Of a stretch of 27,591 bases of DNA, positions 14,324 through 21,608 are shown one piece after another (the first letter of the stretch is position 1; every line of letters begins with the position of its first letter). A program made the position numbers and the translations under genes. Under the pieces are notes generated by a model, which did not search any database, was not told where the DNA came from, and worked only from the letters and a program-made list of their open reading frames with translations. The DNA lies in contig DDSI01000277.1 in assembly GCA_002343335.1 (NCBI GenBank), positions 1-27,591 of the forward strand, given 5' to 3'. The DNA comes from Bacteriovoracaceae bacterium UBA2394. Lineage in GTDB: Bacteria > Bdellovibrionota > UBA2394.

Positions 14324-14794
14324 ATCGATAGCTCGCTGTCGATGGCGGATGACATGCAAGGCGTGATTGATGGTTTAGTCGATATCTCGCAATCGCTTCA
14401 AGCCGTTCGCAATTCGGGCCGCGCCGTGAAGATTGGGATTGTTCTTTTCGGCAAGCGACCCTTCGAGCATGTTGCTTTGGACTTCACGAGCGATATGAAT
14501 GTTGTGGAAACGAAGTTGAAGCAAATTCTCGAAGAGTACATCGCGGGTAAAAAGAGCACGCAAGATCCTGGTGAAGATTGTTATCACGGTCTTTGCAAAA
14601 CCGCGGAAGGCTTGAGCTGGAGATCCAGCAACCGTATGGCGGTTGTCATCACGGACGAACCCGCCAATGAGCTTTGCGAAGTCTACGATCAAGGTTTGAA
14701 GAATGAAAATATTGCCTGCGTAAATAGAGCAGAACAATTGCTCAAGGCCGCGGGAATTCAAACCAGCGTTTATACGATCGTTACGAAAAACTAA
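14291..14794 (+). CDS. vWA domain, C-terminal part of the interrupted lipoprotein
   Basis: This frame encodes a von Willebrand factor A domain, a fold that binds partner proteins through a metal site. Visible parts are the first strand and MIDAS motif (LELAFVIDSSLSM), the second strand VKIGIVLFG, a Thr/Asp-containing loop (STQDPGEDCYHGLCKTAEGL) and the strand AVVITDEPAN, which supplies the later acidic MIDAS residue. Several cysteines (DCYHGLC, LCEVY, IACVN) suggest an exported, disulphide-bonded domain. It has no signal peptide, no ribosome site and no good start codon (the frame opens at a TTG within the duplicated region), so it is a broken-off part, not an independent gene. Confidence 0.75.
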   Translation: MYYSDLELAFVIDSSLSMADDMQGVIDGLVDISQSLQAVRNSGRAVKIGIVLFGKRPFEHVALDFTSDMNVVETKLKQILEEYIAGKKSTQDPGEDCYHGLCKTAEGLSWRSSNRMAVVITDEPANELCEVYDQGLKNENIACVNRAEQLLKAAGIQTSVYTIVTKN

Positions 14795-14830
14795 GTTCCT
14801 CCACTGCTATCTCTATTTTCGAACAAAGTG

Positions 14831-14885
14831 CCCGGGTGCGATCCTCCTTTTCAAAGGGGAGGGTTCTCCCGGGTTTTCTTTTATT
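14831..14885 (+). terminator. Rho-independent terminator with two alternative hairpins, after the vWA gene
   Basis: CCCGGG (14831-14836) can pair with CCCGGG (14868-14873), enclosing an inner stem CCTCC (14843-14847) with GGAGG (14858-14862). The T-rich tail TTTTCTTTTATT follows. A second arrangement, GGGAG-GGTT-CTCCC (14857-14870), excludes the first. The position 37 bases after the stop fits transcription termination. Confidence 0.7.
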
Positions 14886-14977
14886 GGCTCGGTTTCACCT
14901 TCGCATCTCCCTGCGGCACTCATAATTCTCGTCGCAACAACTGTGCCCGGGCCCAAATGTCTGTATTAAGGAATTGT

Positions 14978-14995
14978 GTATACTGTCCCCAATTA
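14978..14995 (+). repeat. Second copy of the GTATACTGTC repeat arm
   Basis: GTATACTGTCCCCAATTA matches the right arm at 12679-12696 (GTATACTGTCACTAATTA) at 16 of 18 positions and in the same orientation. No inverted partner is visible nearby, so it looks like a single or decayed arm of the same element. The two copies flank the interrupted vWA lipoprotein gene. Confidence 0.55.
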
Positions 14996-15225
14996 ATTCC
15001 CGCCAAAAATATGACGCAGCGCATTGCGCCATCTTGATAAAATCAGCGGAAATCTGTCAGGCCACAAAGGGTATTTCTTTACTGTAACGCGCTGTTTCAA
15101 TAAATTCAGTGTTGCGTCATCGCGATGCATTATCACTCAAAGGGCGTAGGTAGGGGACCGAAGCTCGGCGAGGAGCGGGACGTGTGGATGCTGAGGGGCA
15201 TCTATCTATAAGTAGAGGGGAAATC
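14996..15225. other. Intergenic leader of the zinc metalloprotease gene
   Basis: I see no gene here. ATGACGCA (15011-15018) and TGCGTCAT (15113-15120) are exact 8-bp inverted repeats about 94 bases apart. Small hairpins CCGA-AGC-TCGG (~15159-15169) and GATGC-TGAGGG-GCATC (~15187-15202) lie just upstream of the gene at 15226, in a G-rich stretch that is probably untranslated leader. The stretch does not match a c-di-GMP riboswitch core. No convincing promoter boxes were found. Confidence 0.35.
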
Positions 15226-17883
15226 ATGAAATCCATTTTGAAGTGCGCTTTGGGCATGGCTCAGGCGGCAGTTTTGCCTGTCATTTTATTGGGTGGGGTT
15301 TTGGCGTGGACGGGCTGCGCGGACTCGACTCCGACGACGAAATTAGCGTCGAATCCTGAAGTTACTCCTCCTCCCGCAATCGGTGATAACTTCGGCGTGG
15401 AACCTGAAGGATCCAAATACAATATCTCCATTTCGAAGAATTCGCTTGAGAAGGAATTTTTGCTACAGGCCAATATCATTCAGCAAATTCCAGCTCCTAT
15501 GTTTGAGAATTTAAAGAGCCGTGTGGTGGCCTTCCGAAAGATCGAAGGTCTTCTCTATATGTTAGAGGCGACGCAAGGTCACACCGTTACCAAGGATTTG
15601 CCCCAGGCTTTAATTCTCACGGCATTTCCGATCACCAAAGAGACGGGCGAGCGCGTCTACTTCGATTTTGATGCGGGGATGGCGTTTTTGTTTACCGCAA
15701 GTGGAGATTGGAGAGCGTCCGACATGTCCGGTACGGAATACAATCCTGCCATCGAGTTTGCGGCCATGGGGAAGGCGTGGTCTTACCTGAAAAACGCCAA
15801 GATCGATGAGGCCAACAATGAGTTCGTAATTGAGCAAATGGCTCAAGTGCCTGAGCTTGGTTTGTTGACCGCAGAAGTGCGCTACTACCTGAAGCCCTAC
15901 AGACCTTCTGAAAAATTTGTGCCCACGCGTACCACCAATTTCGAGCGCATGGGATTTTTTGAAGTCGCTCCACTCATGATGGAGGGTGGTAGCACGCTCG
16001 TTCACGCGACGAAGTTCAATATTGAAAAGCCGTTGGTCTATGCAATTTCAGCGAACACGCCCGCGGATTTTAAGCAGGCGGTGAAAGATGGCGTTCTTTA
16101 CTGGAACAAAGTTTTCGGTCGCGAAGTCATTCAAGTGATCGATGCGCCCGAAGGAGTGACGGCGCCCGCGCGCGATTTCAATATCGTCCAGTGGATTAAC
16201 TGGGATCAGGCGGGGATGGCCTATGCCGATGCACAAATGGATCCGCGCACGGGCGAAACGCTGCATGCGCAGGTCTATCAAACTTCCGCCTTTGCGTTTT
16301 CAGGAAAAATGAAAGTGCTCGCTCTTATGCGAAAACTGCAGGAAGAAAAAGACAACCCCGTAAAAAAATACCGTTTGGGGTTGAAGGGGATGTCGAACGA
16401 GAGTCGTTGTCATATCGACCACAGCTCCGAACTTCTCCAGACGCTTTCGAAGGCGCTCCGCGCGGATGTGTCTGACGACATGATCTTAAAGATGTCGCAA
16501 GACTATGTGCGCGAGGTGGTGGCTCACGAAGTGGGCCATACGCTTGGTCTTCGTCACAATTTTGCGGGAAATCTTGCGGCAAATTACTCGCTCAAAGACC
16601 GCGCAAATTTGATCAACACCTACATGGAAACCGGTCGTGCTCCCGAGGGCGTGATCACGACCAGCTCGGTGATGGAATACCAAGTTTTTGAAGAGTCTGC
16701 CTTCACGGGCGATCAAATCGCTCGCGGTGAAGCGGCTTACGCTTACGATGTCGCAGCGATTAAAGCGCTCTATGAAGGAAAGAAAACGCCGGCGTCTGAG
16801 ATGCCATTGTTTTGTACGGACTCGCATGCGGCCATGGGCATGATCGATTGCGCGCGCTTTGATTACGGATCGTCCGTAGTTGAGTTCACGCAGTCGTGGG
16901 TGAAGGATGCTTTGGCCATTGAGCCCAATGAACTTTTGGAGGCATTTGTGGCCGCGAAGGTTCCGCTGCCCGGGCTGGAAGAGACAAAGCTTTCTGAAAT
17001 GAAGATGACGTTCGCCGCGAAGGTGGAGCGCATCTTAAATGCTCGATCGGGCGCTCGTTCGCTCGTGGTTTCCGCCATGTCGAACAAGGCGCAAGTGCTG
17101 AGCGTGCGCCGACAGTTTGAAAAGGTAGACGTGCTCAATGAAGCAGAAGTGAAGAAGGCGGAATTAGATTACGTGCAATCGGAGATCGAAAAGGTCGGCG
17201 GAATGGAAGCCGTGCTGTTCAAGATTCCAGACACGTATGCTGTGGACTCGCTCGTAAAGTTCAACGAACTGCTCGACTCTGCGATTTACCAAAAAGGAGA
17301 GAGATTTCCGGGCGCATCGTTTGAGTTCACGAGTGAAGACATCGCCGTGATGAAACAAATTGCAAAGCCTTACTTCGAGAAATTGCAAGAAGAGCTGATT
17401 AAGCGCGACTTGCTCATAGCGGGTGATCCGCTCCTCAAAGTCGAGAATCATCCTGTGGGCGAACTTTTTGGCAACTGGGCTGGCGAACGAGTGAAGCACT
17501 ATTTGTTTTCGCTCGATCAAACGGGCAAAGATGTTCTCAAATACAGAATTTTAGACGGCAAGTGTGACGACGTGGAGACGCCTTGCGAAGTGGTGGATCT
17601 GCCGAACTTTGCATTCAGCGCGGATGTGCGTGCGCTTGCAGGACGATTGGTTAATTCTTCTCGTGGAAAGTTGCCTTCTTGGGGATTGAAAGCTTCGCTT
17701 CAATACCGGACGGAAGCAAAGGCGCTGTCGCTTTTCATGATGAAGGTTAAATCATCTTTGCAAAAGGATTTGGCGAGCGTCGCGAATACGAAGGATCCGC
17801 AGTCTTCTCCCGTATGGACGATTCTAAACTGGGTGACGACGGAAGCTGCACCGAGTGAAGCTTCTTACAATCCATGGCCTTAA
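15226..17883 (+). CDS. Zinc-dependent metalloprotease lipoprotein (metzincin type, DUF4953-like)
   Basis: This is predicted to be an exported protease of 885 residues. The N-terminus (KSILKCALGMAQAAVLPVIL, then LGGVLAWTGC) is a lipoprotein-type signal, although Trp at -3 of the lipobox is atypical. The metzincin site HEVGHTLGLRHNF starts at residue 434; His434, His438 and His444 would bind zinc and Glu435 would be the general base. A Met-turn (SSVMEY, Met483) lies 39 residues downstream, followed by ARGEAAYAYDVAAIKALYEG, as in bacterial zinc metalloproteases of the DUF4953 group. The last ~400 residues are helical and without motifs I recognise. I chose the ATG at 15226 because of GAGGGG seven bases upstream and the signal peptide right behind it. 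Its stop is one base from the end of the convergent serine protease gene. The substrate is unknown. Confidence 0.85.
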   Translation: MKSILKCALGMAQAAVLPVILLGGVLAWTGCADSTPTTKLASNPEVTPPPAIGDNFGVEPEGSKYNISISKNSLEKEFLLQANIIQQIPAPMFENLKSRVVAFRKIEGLLYMLEATQGHTVTKDLPQALILTAFPITKETGERVYFDFDAGMAFLFTASGDWRASDMSGTEYNPAIEFAAMGKAWSYLKNAKIDEANNEFVIEQMAQVPELGLLTAEVRYYLKPYRPSEKFVPTRTTNFERMGFFEVAPLMMEGGSTLVHATKFNIEKPLVYAISANTPADFKQAVKDGVLYWNKVFGREVIQVIDAPEGVTAPARDFNIVQWINWDQAGMAYADAQMDPRTGETLHAQVYQTSAFAFSGKMKVLALMRKLQEEKDNPVKKYRLGLKGMSNESRCHIDHSSELLQTLSKALRADVSDDMILKMSQDYVREVVAHEVGHTLGLRHNFAGNLAANYSLKDRANLINTYMETGRAPEGVITTSSVMEYQVFEESAFTGDQIARGEAAYAYDVAAIKALYEGKKTPASEMPLFCTDSHAAMGMIDCARFDYGSSVVEFTQSWVKDALAIEPNELLEAFVAAKVPLPGLEETKLSEMKMTFAAKVERILNARSGARSLVVSAMSNKAQVLSVRRQFEKVDVLNEAEVKKAELDYVQSEIEKVGGMEAVLFKIPDTYAVDSLVKFNELLDSAIYQKGERFPGASFEFTSEDIAVMKQIAKPYFEKLQEELIKRDLLIAGDPLLKVENHPVGELFGNWAGERVKHYLFSLDQTGKDVLKYRILDGKCDDVETPCEVVDLPNFAFSADVRALAGRLVNSSRGKLPSWGLKASLQYRTEAKALSLFMMKVKSSLQKDLASVANTKDPQSSPVWTILNWVTTEAAPSEASYNPWP

Positions 17884-17884
17884 C

Positions 17885-19108
17885 TTAAGGAGTGCGACGC
17901 GCGAAGGTGGATTCCACCAGTGCCTTGCAGCGATCAAATTTTCGGTACGTTGCCTCAGTGAGCTTCGGGATAATCTCTCGAACTTGCTGAGGCGACAAGC
18001 CGACTGCACCTTCGGGAATGAGAAAGCGGATTGAAACTGGTTCGCCGTAAGAGACGGTATGTGTTTGAAGTAATTCGTGGATCGCCTCTTTTGCAGTGAA
18101 CTGAGGATGGGCCGATAAAATTTTGATGAGCCGATTTGTGACAAGAGGGGCGGAAATGGAAGTGCCGGATGCAATCAAGGGTCGGGTTGATTTTGGTTGT
18201 CTTCCCATGACGTTCTTTCCGGGCGCGAAAACAGTGGTAATTTCATTTGAAAAATTGGAGCTCTCCCATCGCACGCCTTGATAGTCTGAAGCTCCCGCGA
18301 CAATCACATTCGGTTCTTTCAGATTCGCTGAGTGAAGATGGAGTTCATCCGAGATGTCTTTTCCATCATTGCCCGCCGCAAGAACAAATATAGTTTCGGG
18401 ATACTTTCTCACAAGATCCTTCATACGCTTCTGGAACGCTAGAGCTGAAAAAAACGCCTTTTCATTGGATAGACCTTCCTCCTTCAAAGCGTCGATATCC
18501 CACCCACCTGAGAGATTCACAATGCGATAAGGCTGAAATGCCAAAACTCTTTCAAATACTTGAAGGACATTATCTGCCGCAGACTTAGCGAGGACTGTTA
18601 ACTTTATCTGATCAGGAGACAGACCTTCGAGCGCTAGGTTGGAAACAAATGTTCCATGAGCGTAATCTATCGCGGCAATTGATCGCTCGATTCGACGATT
18701 CTTTCTCCAAGGAGTCGCTATTTCATAAACTTTTCGAAGCAAGGAATGTGTCGCCGACGTCTCGTCGCTCTGATTCATGAAATTGAGTTCAGCTTGGAGG
18801 CGATGCATGCCGAATTCATTTTCGATCTGCGCTAAAGTGTCACGATTCCAACTGAGAAGATTGAATTGAAGATTCGAACGATCGTCGCGGACGAGAACTT
18901 GAGTCATTGCTGCCATGTCGAGAAAGGGGAGCATGCGATCCACATCGGCGGCACTATCAATCACTAGCACCGGCACGCGCGTCTGCGCTCCCGACGTCAG
19001 CGGGAGGGCGAGCAGGGTCGCCAGCGAAAGCAGCCATAGAATGAAATTCACGCGCACAGAGCTTATAGAAAGCAAATTGCATGCCCCTTGGAAAGGCGTC
19101 CACGTCAT
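17885..19108 (-). CDS. Exported subtilisin-family (S8) serine protease
   Basis: The 407-residue product shows the S8 landmarks in order: HGTFVSNLA with the catalytic His (residue 151), VNLSGGW, the oxyanion motif AAGNDG (Asn247), VIVAGASD, VFAPGKNV, and the serine motif ASGTSISAPLVT (Ser317). The catalytic Asp is less clear. VLVIDSAADV places Asp51 directly after the signal peptide, 100 residues before His151, and the usual Gly after Asp-Ser/Thr is Ala. A hydrophobic segment (NFILWLLSLATLLALPL, then TSGAQT) is a signal peptide. The ATG at 19108 gives a long n-region of ~20 residues; a GTG at ~19051 just before NFIL is a shorter alternative. It is convergent with the zinc protease and divergent from the lipoprotein gene at 19231. 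Confidence 0.85.
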   Translation of the reverse strand: MTWTPFQGACNLLSISSVRVNFILWLLSLATLLALPLTSGAQTRVPVLVIDSAADVDRMLPFLDMAAMTQVLVRDDRSNLQFNLLSWNRDTLAQIENEFGMHRLQAELNFMNQSDETSATHSLLRKVYEIATPWRKNRRIERSIAAIDYAHGTFVSNLALEGLSPDQIKLTVLAKSAADNVLQVFERVLAFQPYRIVNLSGGWDIDALKEEGLSNEKAFFSALAFQKRMKDLVRKYPETIFVLAAGNDGKDISDELHLHSANLKEPNVIVAGASDYQGVRWESSNFSNEITTVFAPGKNVMGRQPKSTRPLIASGTSISAPLVTNRLIKILSAHPQFTAKEAIHELLQTHTVSYGEPVSIRFLIPEGAVGLSPQQVREIIPKLTEATYRKFDRCKALVESTFARRTP

Positions 19109-19230
19109 GTTTATGGCGATTCCTGCCTTTAAGAAGACGAGCGCCGCATCAATCTTTCTGAAACATGGGGCATCAGTAGGAGCCTCACAAATTTTTGACT
19201 GGCTTCCCGCGCTGACGCTCAGGGGCCAAA

Positions 19231-20661
19231 ATGTTCATGGGGGTATTCAACATGTGGGGTAGGTCATTCTTTGTCATTTTGTCTTCGGCAGTTGTTCTTT
19301 CGAGCTGTGGCGGAGGCGGCGGTGGCGTTTCTATCAATGGGCTTTCTGGTCTTCCCGACACCAGCCAAATGGTTTCAACGAGTTCCACGAACAGCTGGCA
19401 GCGAATGGCGTCCTCCGGCACTCCTCCGAAGTTGACGGAGATTGGAGTGTCGAACGAGTCTACCGCGGCGGCGAACGCGCTTCGGTATTTCTGGAATGAT
19501 GACGGCGGTACGCCAACTTCAACGACGGACATCGTGACTTGGTTAGCAGCTCAAGCTCCAGGTGGCGGACTGGTCACCACGTGCGGACAATTTTTCGAAG
19601 CCACGGCCGGTTCTCCCGGAGGCGAAGTCGCTTGTCGAATGGCTCAGACGACGGGCTATTCCTTTCAGCCGGTCATCGAATCGGGCACGAGCTTTTGCTA
19701 CATGAAAAATATGCCATCCGCCGTCGGCGCGGATAATATTTCTCCCAGACTGGGCAATCCCGAAGAACTCTTTAATCAACAATCAGAAGATCGAGTTGTA
19801 AAAGCTATTGTGACGGGTCAAACCGGTGAGGATGCCGGCCAGGACCAAACGGTCTTTTTGAAAGTTCATGGTCGAAATAGTGTAGGCTCAAACAAATACA
19901 AAGTGACCCTTTGGTTTTGCGGCGATGGTGAAACGTCACCGAACGGTTACGAAGAATTGGAAGTTAATCGCACCACGGGGGCCTACAGCGCAGTGTCTGC
20001 GCATGGCGATAACGGAAATTTCACCTCGGAACTCTCGGCGTTCTTGATTGCAGGAGAGAATGGAACTCTTAGCTTTGATACGACAAAAGATCGAGTTGTA
20101 CAGGTGCAAAATTCCCACGATGGAGTCTGCAGTGGAAATCACAAAGCCCACGTCACTATTAATTCCGCCGGAGAAATTATCGTGAAGTCTTATCACGTGA
20201 ATGATTGTGGAGGAGGCGATACATTTTCCGATAAAAATTATGCGATCGCCAACTTTACGGGCACAAGCATTGCGGACCTCGCATTTACAGAAGGAGCCGT
20301 CAAAGGATCCGGTACATCGACGGGCGGTGGAGGTGGATCGCATGAATACCGTGGAGCGACGGAATTTAGTGGCTCTTACTATGCATCTGTGACTTCCGGA
20401 ACGAAGTTCGAAACCGTGAATGCGTATAATTTCAGCAGTGACGATTTTTACGATAGCGCGCCCACGACTCCGACCGTAGATGCCTCTTCCTTTTCTTGCG
20501 CTCAGGAAGTGCAATACACCGTAACCATGGACTTCTCTGAGGAAGCCGTTGCGGAAATCAAAGAGGATTGCGAAGGAAAGCGTCTTAACAATATGAACTT
20601 CTGTGATTCAGAAACTGTCCGAGACGCTCGCGAAACCTGTCATCAATCCTTTGGACCGTGA
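19231..20661 (+). CDS. Cysteine-rich lipoprotein of unknown function
   Basis: The 476-residue product has a lipoprotein signal peptide (GRSFFVILSSAVVLSSC) followed by six glycines, so it is probably anchored in a membrane facing the periplasm or outside. After the lipidated Cys there are ten more cysteines (for example TTCGQ, VACRM, SFCYM, WFCGDG, DGVCSG, NDCGGG, SFSCAQ, EDCEGK, NFCDSE, ETCHQ), an even number compatible with five disulphides. The body is rich in Gly, Ser, Thr and Asn and looks beta-structured, with a Gly-rich break (TSTGGGGGSHEY, ~residue 365) before the C-terminal part. I know no family for it. Starts at 19231, 19237 and 19252 are all possible; AGGGG before 19231 favours the first. 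Two hairpins follow the stop. Confidence 0.8.
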   Translation: MFMGVFNMWGRSFFVILSSAVVLSSCGGGGGGVSINGLSGLPDTSQMVSTSSTNSWQRMASSGTPPKLTEIGVSNESTAAANALRYFWNDDGGTPTSTTDIVTWLAAQAPGGGLVTTCGQFFEATAGSPGGEVACRMAQTTGYSFQPVIESGTSFCYMKNMPSAVGADNISPRLGNPEELFNQQSEDRVVKAIVTGQTGEDAGQDQTVFLKVHGRNSVGSNKYKVTLWFCGDGETSPNGYEELEVNRTTGAYSAVSAHGDNGNFTSELSAFLIAGENGTLSFDTTKDRVVQVQNSHDGVCSGNHKAHVTINSAGEIIVKSYHVNDCGGGDTFSDKNYAIANFTGTSIADLAFTEGAVKGSGTSTGGGGGSHEYRGATEFSGSYYASVTSGTKFETVNAYNFSSDDFYDSAPTTPTVDASSFSCAQEVQYTVTMDFSEEAVAEIKEDCEGKRLNNMNFCDSETVRDARETCHQSFGP

Positions 20662-20678
20662 TTTTTGACTCGGCGCAC

Positions 20679-20713
20679 TCGGCAAAAAACAGTCGGCACG
20701 CTTTGCCGATTTT
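20679..20713 (+). terminator. Terminator after the cysteine-rich lipoprotein gene
   Basis: TCGGCAAA (20679-20686) and TTTGCCGA (20702-20709) form a perfect 8-bp stem with a 15-base loop, followed by TTTT. It begins 18 bases after the stop codon. Confidence 0.65.
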
Positions 20714-20722
20714 GACGAAATT

Positions 20723-20753
20723 TTGAGGCCTGGCACAATGTGTCAGGCCTCAA
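20723..20753. terminator. Strong 14-bp hairpin between the accessory block and the flgF operon
   Basis: TTGAGGCCTG (20723-20732) is the exact reverse complement of CAGGCCTCAA (20744-20753). The stem continues inward with one G-T pair and CAC/GTG, leaving the 3-base loop AAT. T-runs are short on both sides (TTTT before, AAGTTCTT after), so it may be a second, possibly bidirectional terminator insulating flgF, or a binding site. Confidence 0.5.
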
Positions 20754-20792
20754 GTTCTTCAAACTACAGAATGTTTTTCTGACTCCGCGCGC

Positions 20793-20808
20793 AGGAATGA
20801 AGCTTGCT
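20793..20808 (+). promoter_or_regulatory. Probable sigma-54 promoter of the flgF operon
   Basis: AGGAATGAAGCTTGCT has GG (20794-20795) and GC (20806-20807) exactly 10 bases apart and a full TTGCT at -12. It matches the sigma-54 consensus at 8 of 11 defined positions. Expected transcription start is near 20819, about 18 bases before flgF and just before its ribosome site. It is weaker than the fliL site at 1291-1306, but the spacing and position support each other. Confidence 0.45.
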
Positions 20809-20836
20809 ACCTCCTTAGGCCCGGAGGAAAGCATTC

Positions 20837-21586
20837 GTGTATTCTGCAGTCAGTGGACAAATTGCGTTATCGAAGCAAATCGACATCATCGCTAATAATC
20901 TTGCGAACTTGTCGACCACTGGATTCAAAGCCGAACGACTGCAATTTGAGAAAGTTCTTTCTCAATCTCAAGTTCTTTCGGGCAGTCCTCTAAAGGCTGA
21001 TCTCAAACTCGGTAACCCTCTTCAAACGACAGAATTTGCCAAAGTTTCCGGTTCATTCACCGATCTGACGCAGGGATCGATCGAAAAGACAAACAATGAT
21101 TTCGATGTGGCAGTAAACGGCACGGGATTCTTTGTTATCGCGACAGCGGAAGGCGAGCGTTACACTCGCGCCGGAAATTTTCGACGAGAAACCGATGGTC
21201 GTCTCGTCACTCAAGATGGCGCTCGCGTTCAAGGTCAAGGCGGCGACATCGTTCTTACTGGACAAACCATGTCGGTCTCCCCGGATGGAACAGTGCTTTC
21301 GGACAACAAATCCGTTGGAAAACTTCGTCTCGTCCAAATCGCGAAAGAAGACTTAGAGCGCGAGAAGGGACTTCTTTTCAAATTGAAATCCGGCGGAAAT
21401 GTAACGGAAGTTGTGAATGGAACGTTCGAAGGCGGAGCGCTTGAGGGCAGCAATGTGAATCCGGTTCGAGAATTATCCAATATGATTTTGGCTCAACGTC
21501 TTTATGAAAGTTTTCAAAACGTCATGCAGTCGAATTCGAAAATGAACGAACAGCGCAATCAACATGTGGGGACTTTGAATTCGTAA
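20837..21586 (+). CDS. flgF: Flagellar basal-body rod protein FlgF
   Basis: FlgF is a proximal rod protein connecting FlgB/FlgC to the distal rod FlgG. The 249-residue product has the N-terminal rod motif (IDIIANNLANLSTTGFKAER) and a central pattern typical of FlgF/FlgG proteins (DFDVAVNGTGFFVIATAEGE, RYTRAGNFRRETDGRLVTQD). The C-terminus is LEGSNVNPVRELSNMILAQR followed by LYESFQNVMQ. It starts at a GTG (20837) six bases after GGAGGAAA. I call it FlgF rather than FlgG because flgG follows immediately and because of its shorter length. It is the first gene of the operon. Confidence 0.88.
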   Translation: MYSAVSGQIALSKQIDIIANNLANLSTTGFKAERLQFEKVLSQSQVLSGSPLKADLKLGNPLQTTEFAKVSGSFTDLTQGSIEKTNNDFDVAVNGTGFFVIATAEGERYTRAGNFRRETDGRLVTQDGARVQGQGGDIVLTGQTMSVSPDGTVLSDNKSVGKLRLVQIAKEDLEREKGLLFKLKSGGNVTEVVNGTFEGGALEGSNVNPVRELSNMILAQRLYESFQNVMQSNSKMNEQRNQHVGTLNS

Positions 21587-21608
21587 CGAAGCGTAAGTAG
21601 GGAGCGAT

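Larger units (their letters stand above)
12925..14794 (+). pseudogene. vWA-domain lipoprotein gene interrupted by a 28-bp tandem duplication
   Basis: Two adjacent reading frames form one gene. The upstream frame ends with the residues YSDLELAFVL and a stop; the downstream frame repeats YSDLELAFV and continues IDSSLSM. The cause is an exact 28-bp tandem duplication (14268-14295 and 14296-14323), which is not a multiple of three. Removing one copy gives a continuous 613-residue protein: a lipoprotein signal peptide, an N-terminal domain of ~430 residues, and a C-terminal vWA domain whose MIDAS motif DSSLS would lie at residues 459-463. As sequenced, the full protein cannot be made without slippage, reinitiation or reversal of the duplication. 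Whether this is a true mutation, a switch or an assembly error cannot be decided from the sequence. Confidence 0.85.

Noticed and set aside
14828..15037. 69-codon open frame after the vWA gene
   Set aside because: It runs through the terminator hairpin and the GTATACTGTC repeat and has no ribosome site.
15185..15204. GG-N10-GC pattern resembling sigma-54
   Set aside because: The -12 element is GGGC, not TTGC, and the -24 element is poor; it overlaps a small hairpin in the leader.
15125..15225. Possible c-di-GMP riboswitch before the metalloprotease gene
   Set aside because: It contains GGGACG, but the conserved GGGCAAACC and GACGCAAAGCC blocks are missing.
18105..18118. GGCCGATAAAA resembling the -10 box of a sigma-28 promoter
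   Set aside because: It is inside the coding part of the minus-strand protease gene, without a TAAAG box 15 bases upstream and with no gene behind it.
19936..20514. Minus-strand open frame of 192 codons
   Set aside because: It lies within the cysteine-rich lipoprotein gene, has no signal or motif, and looks like a shadow.
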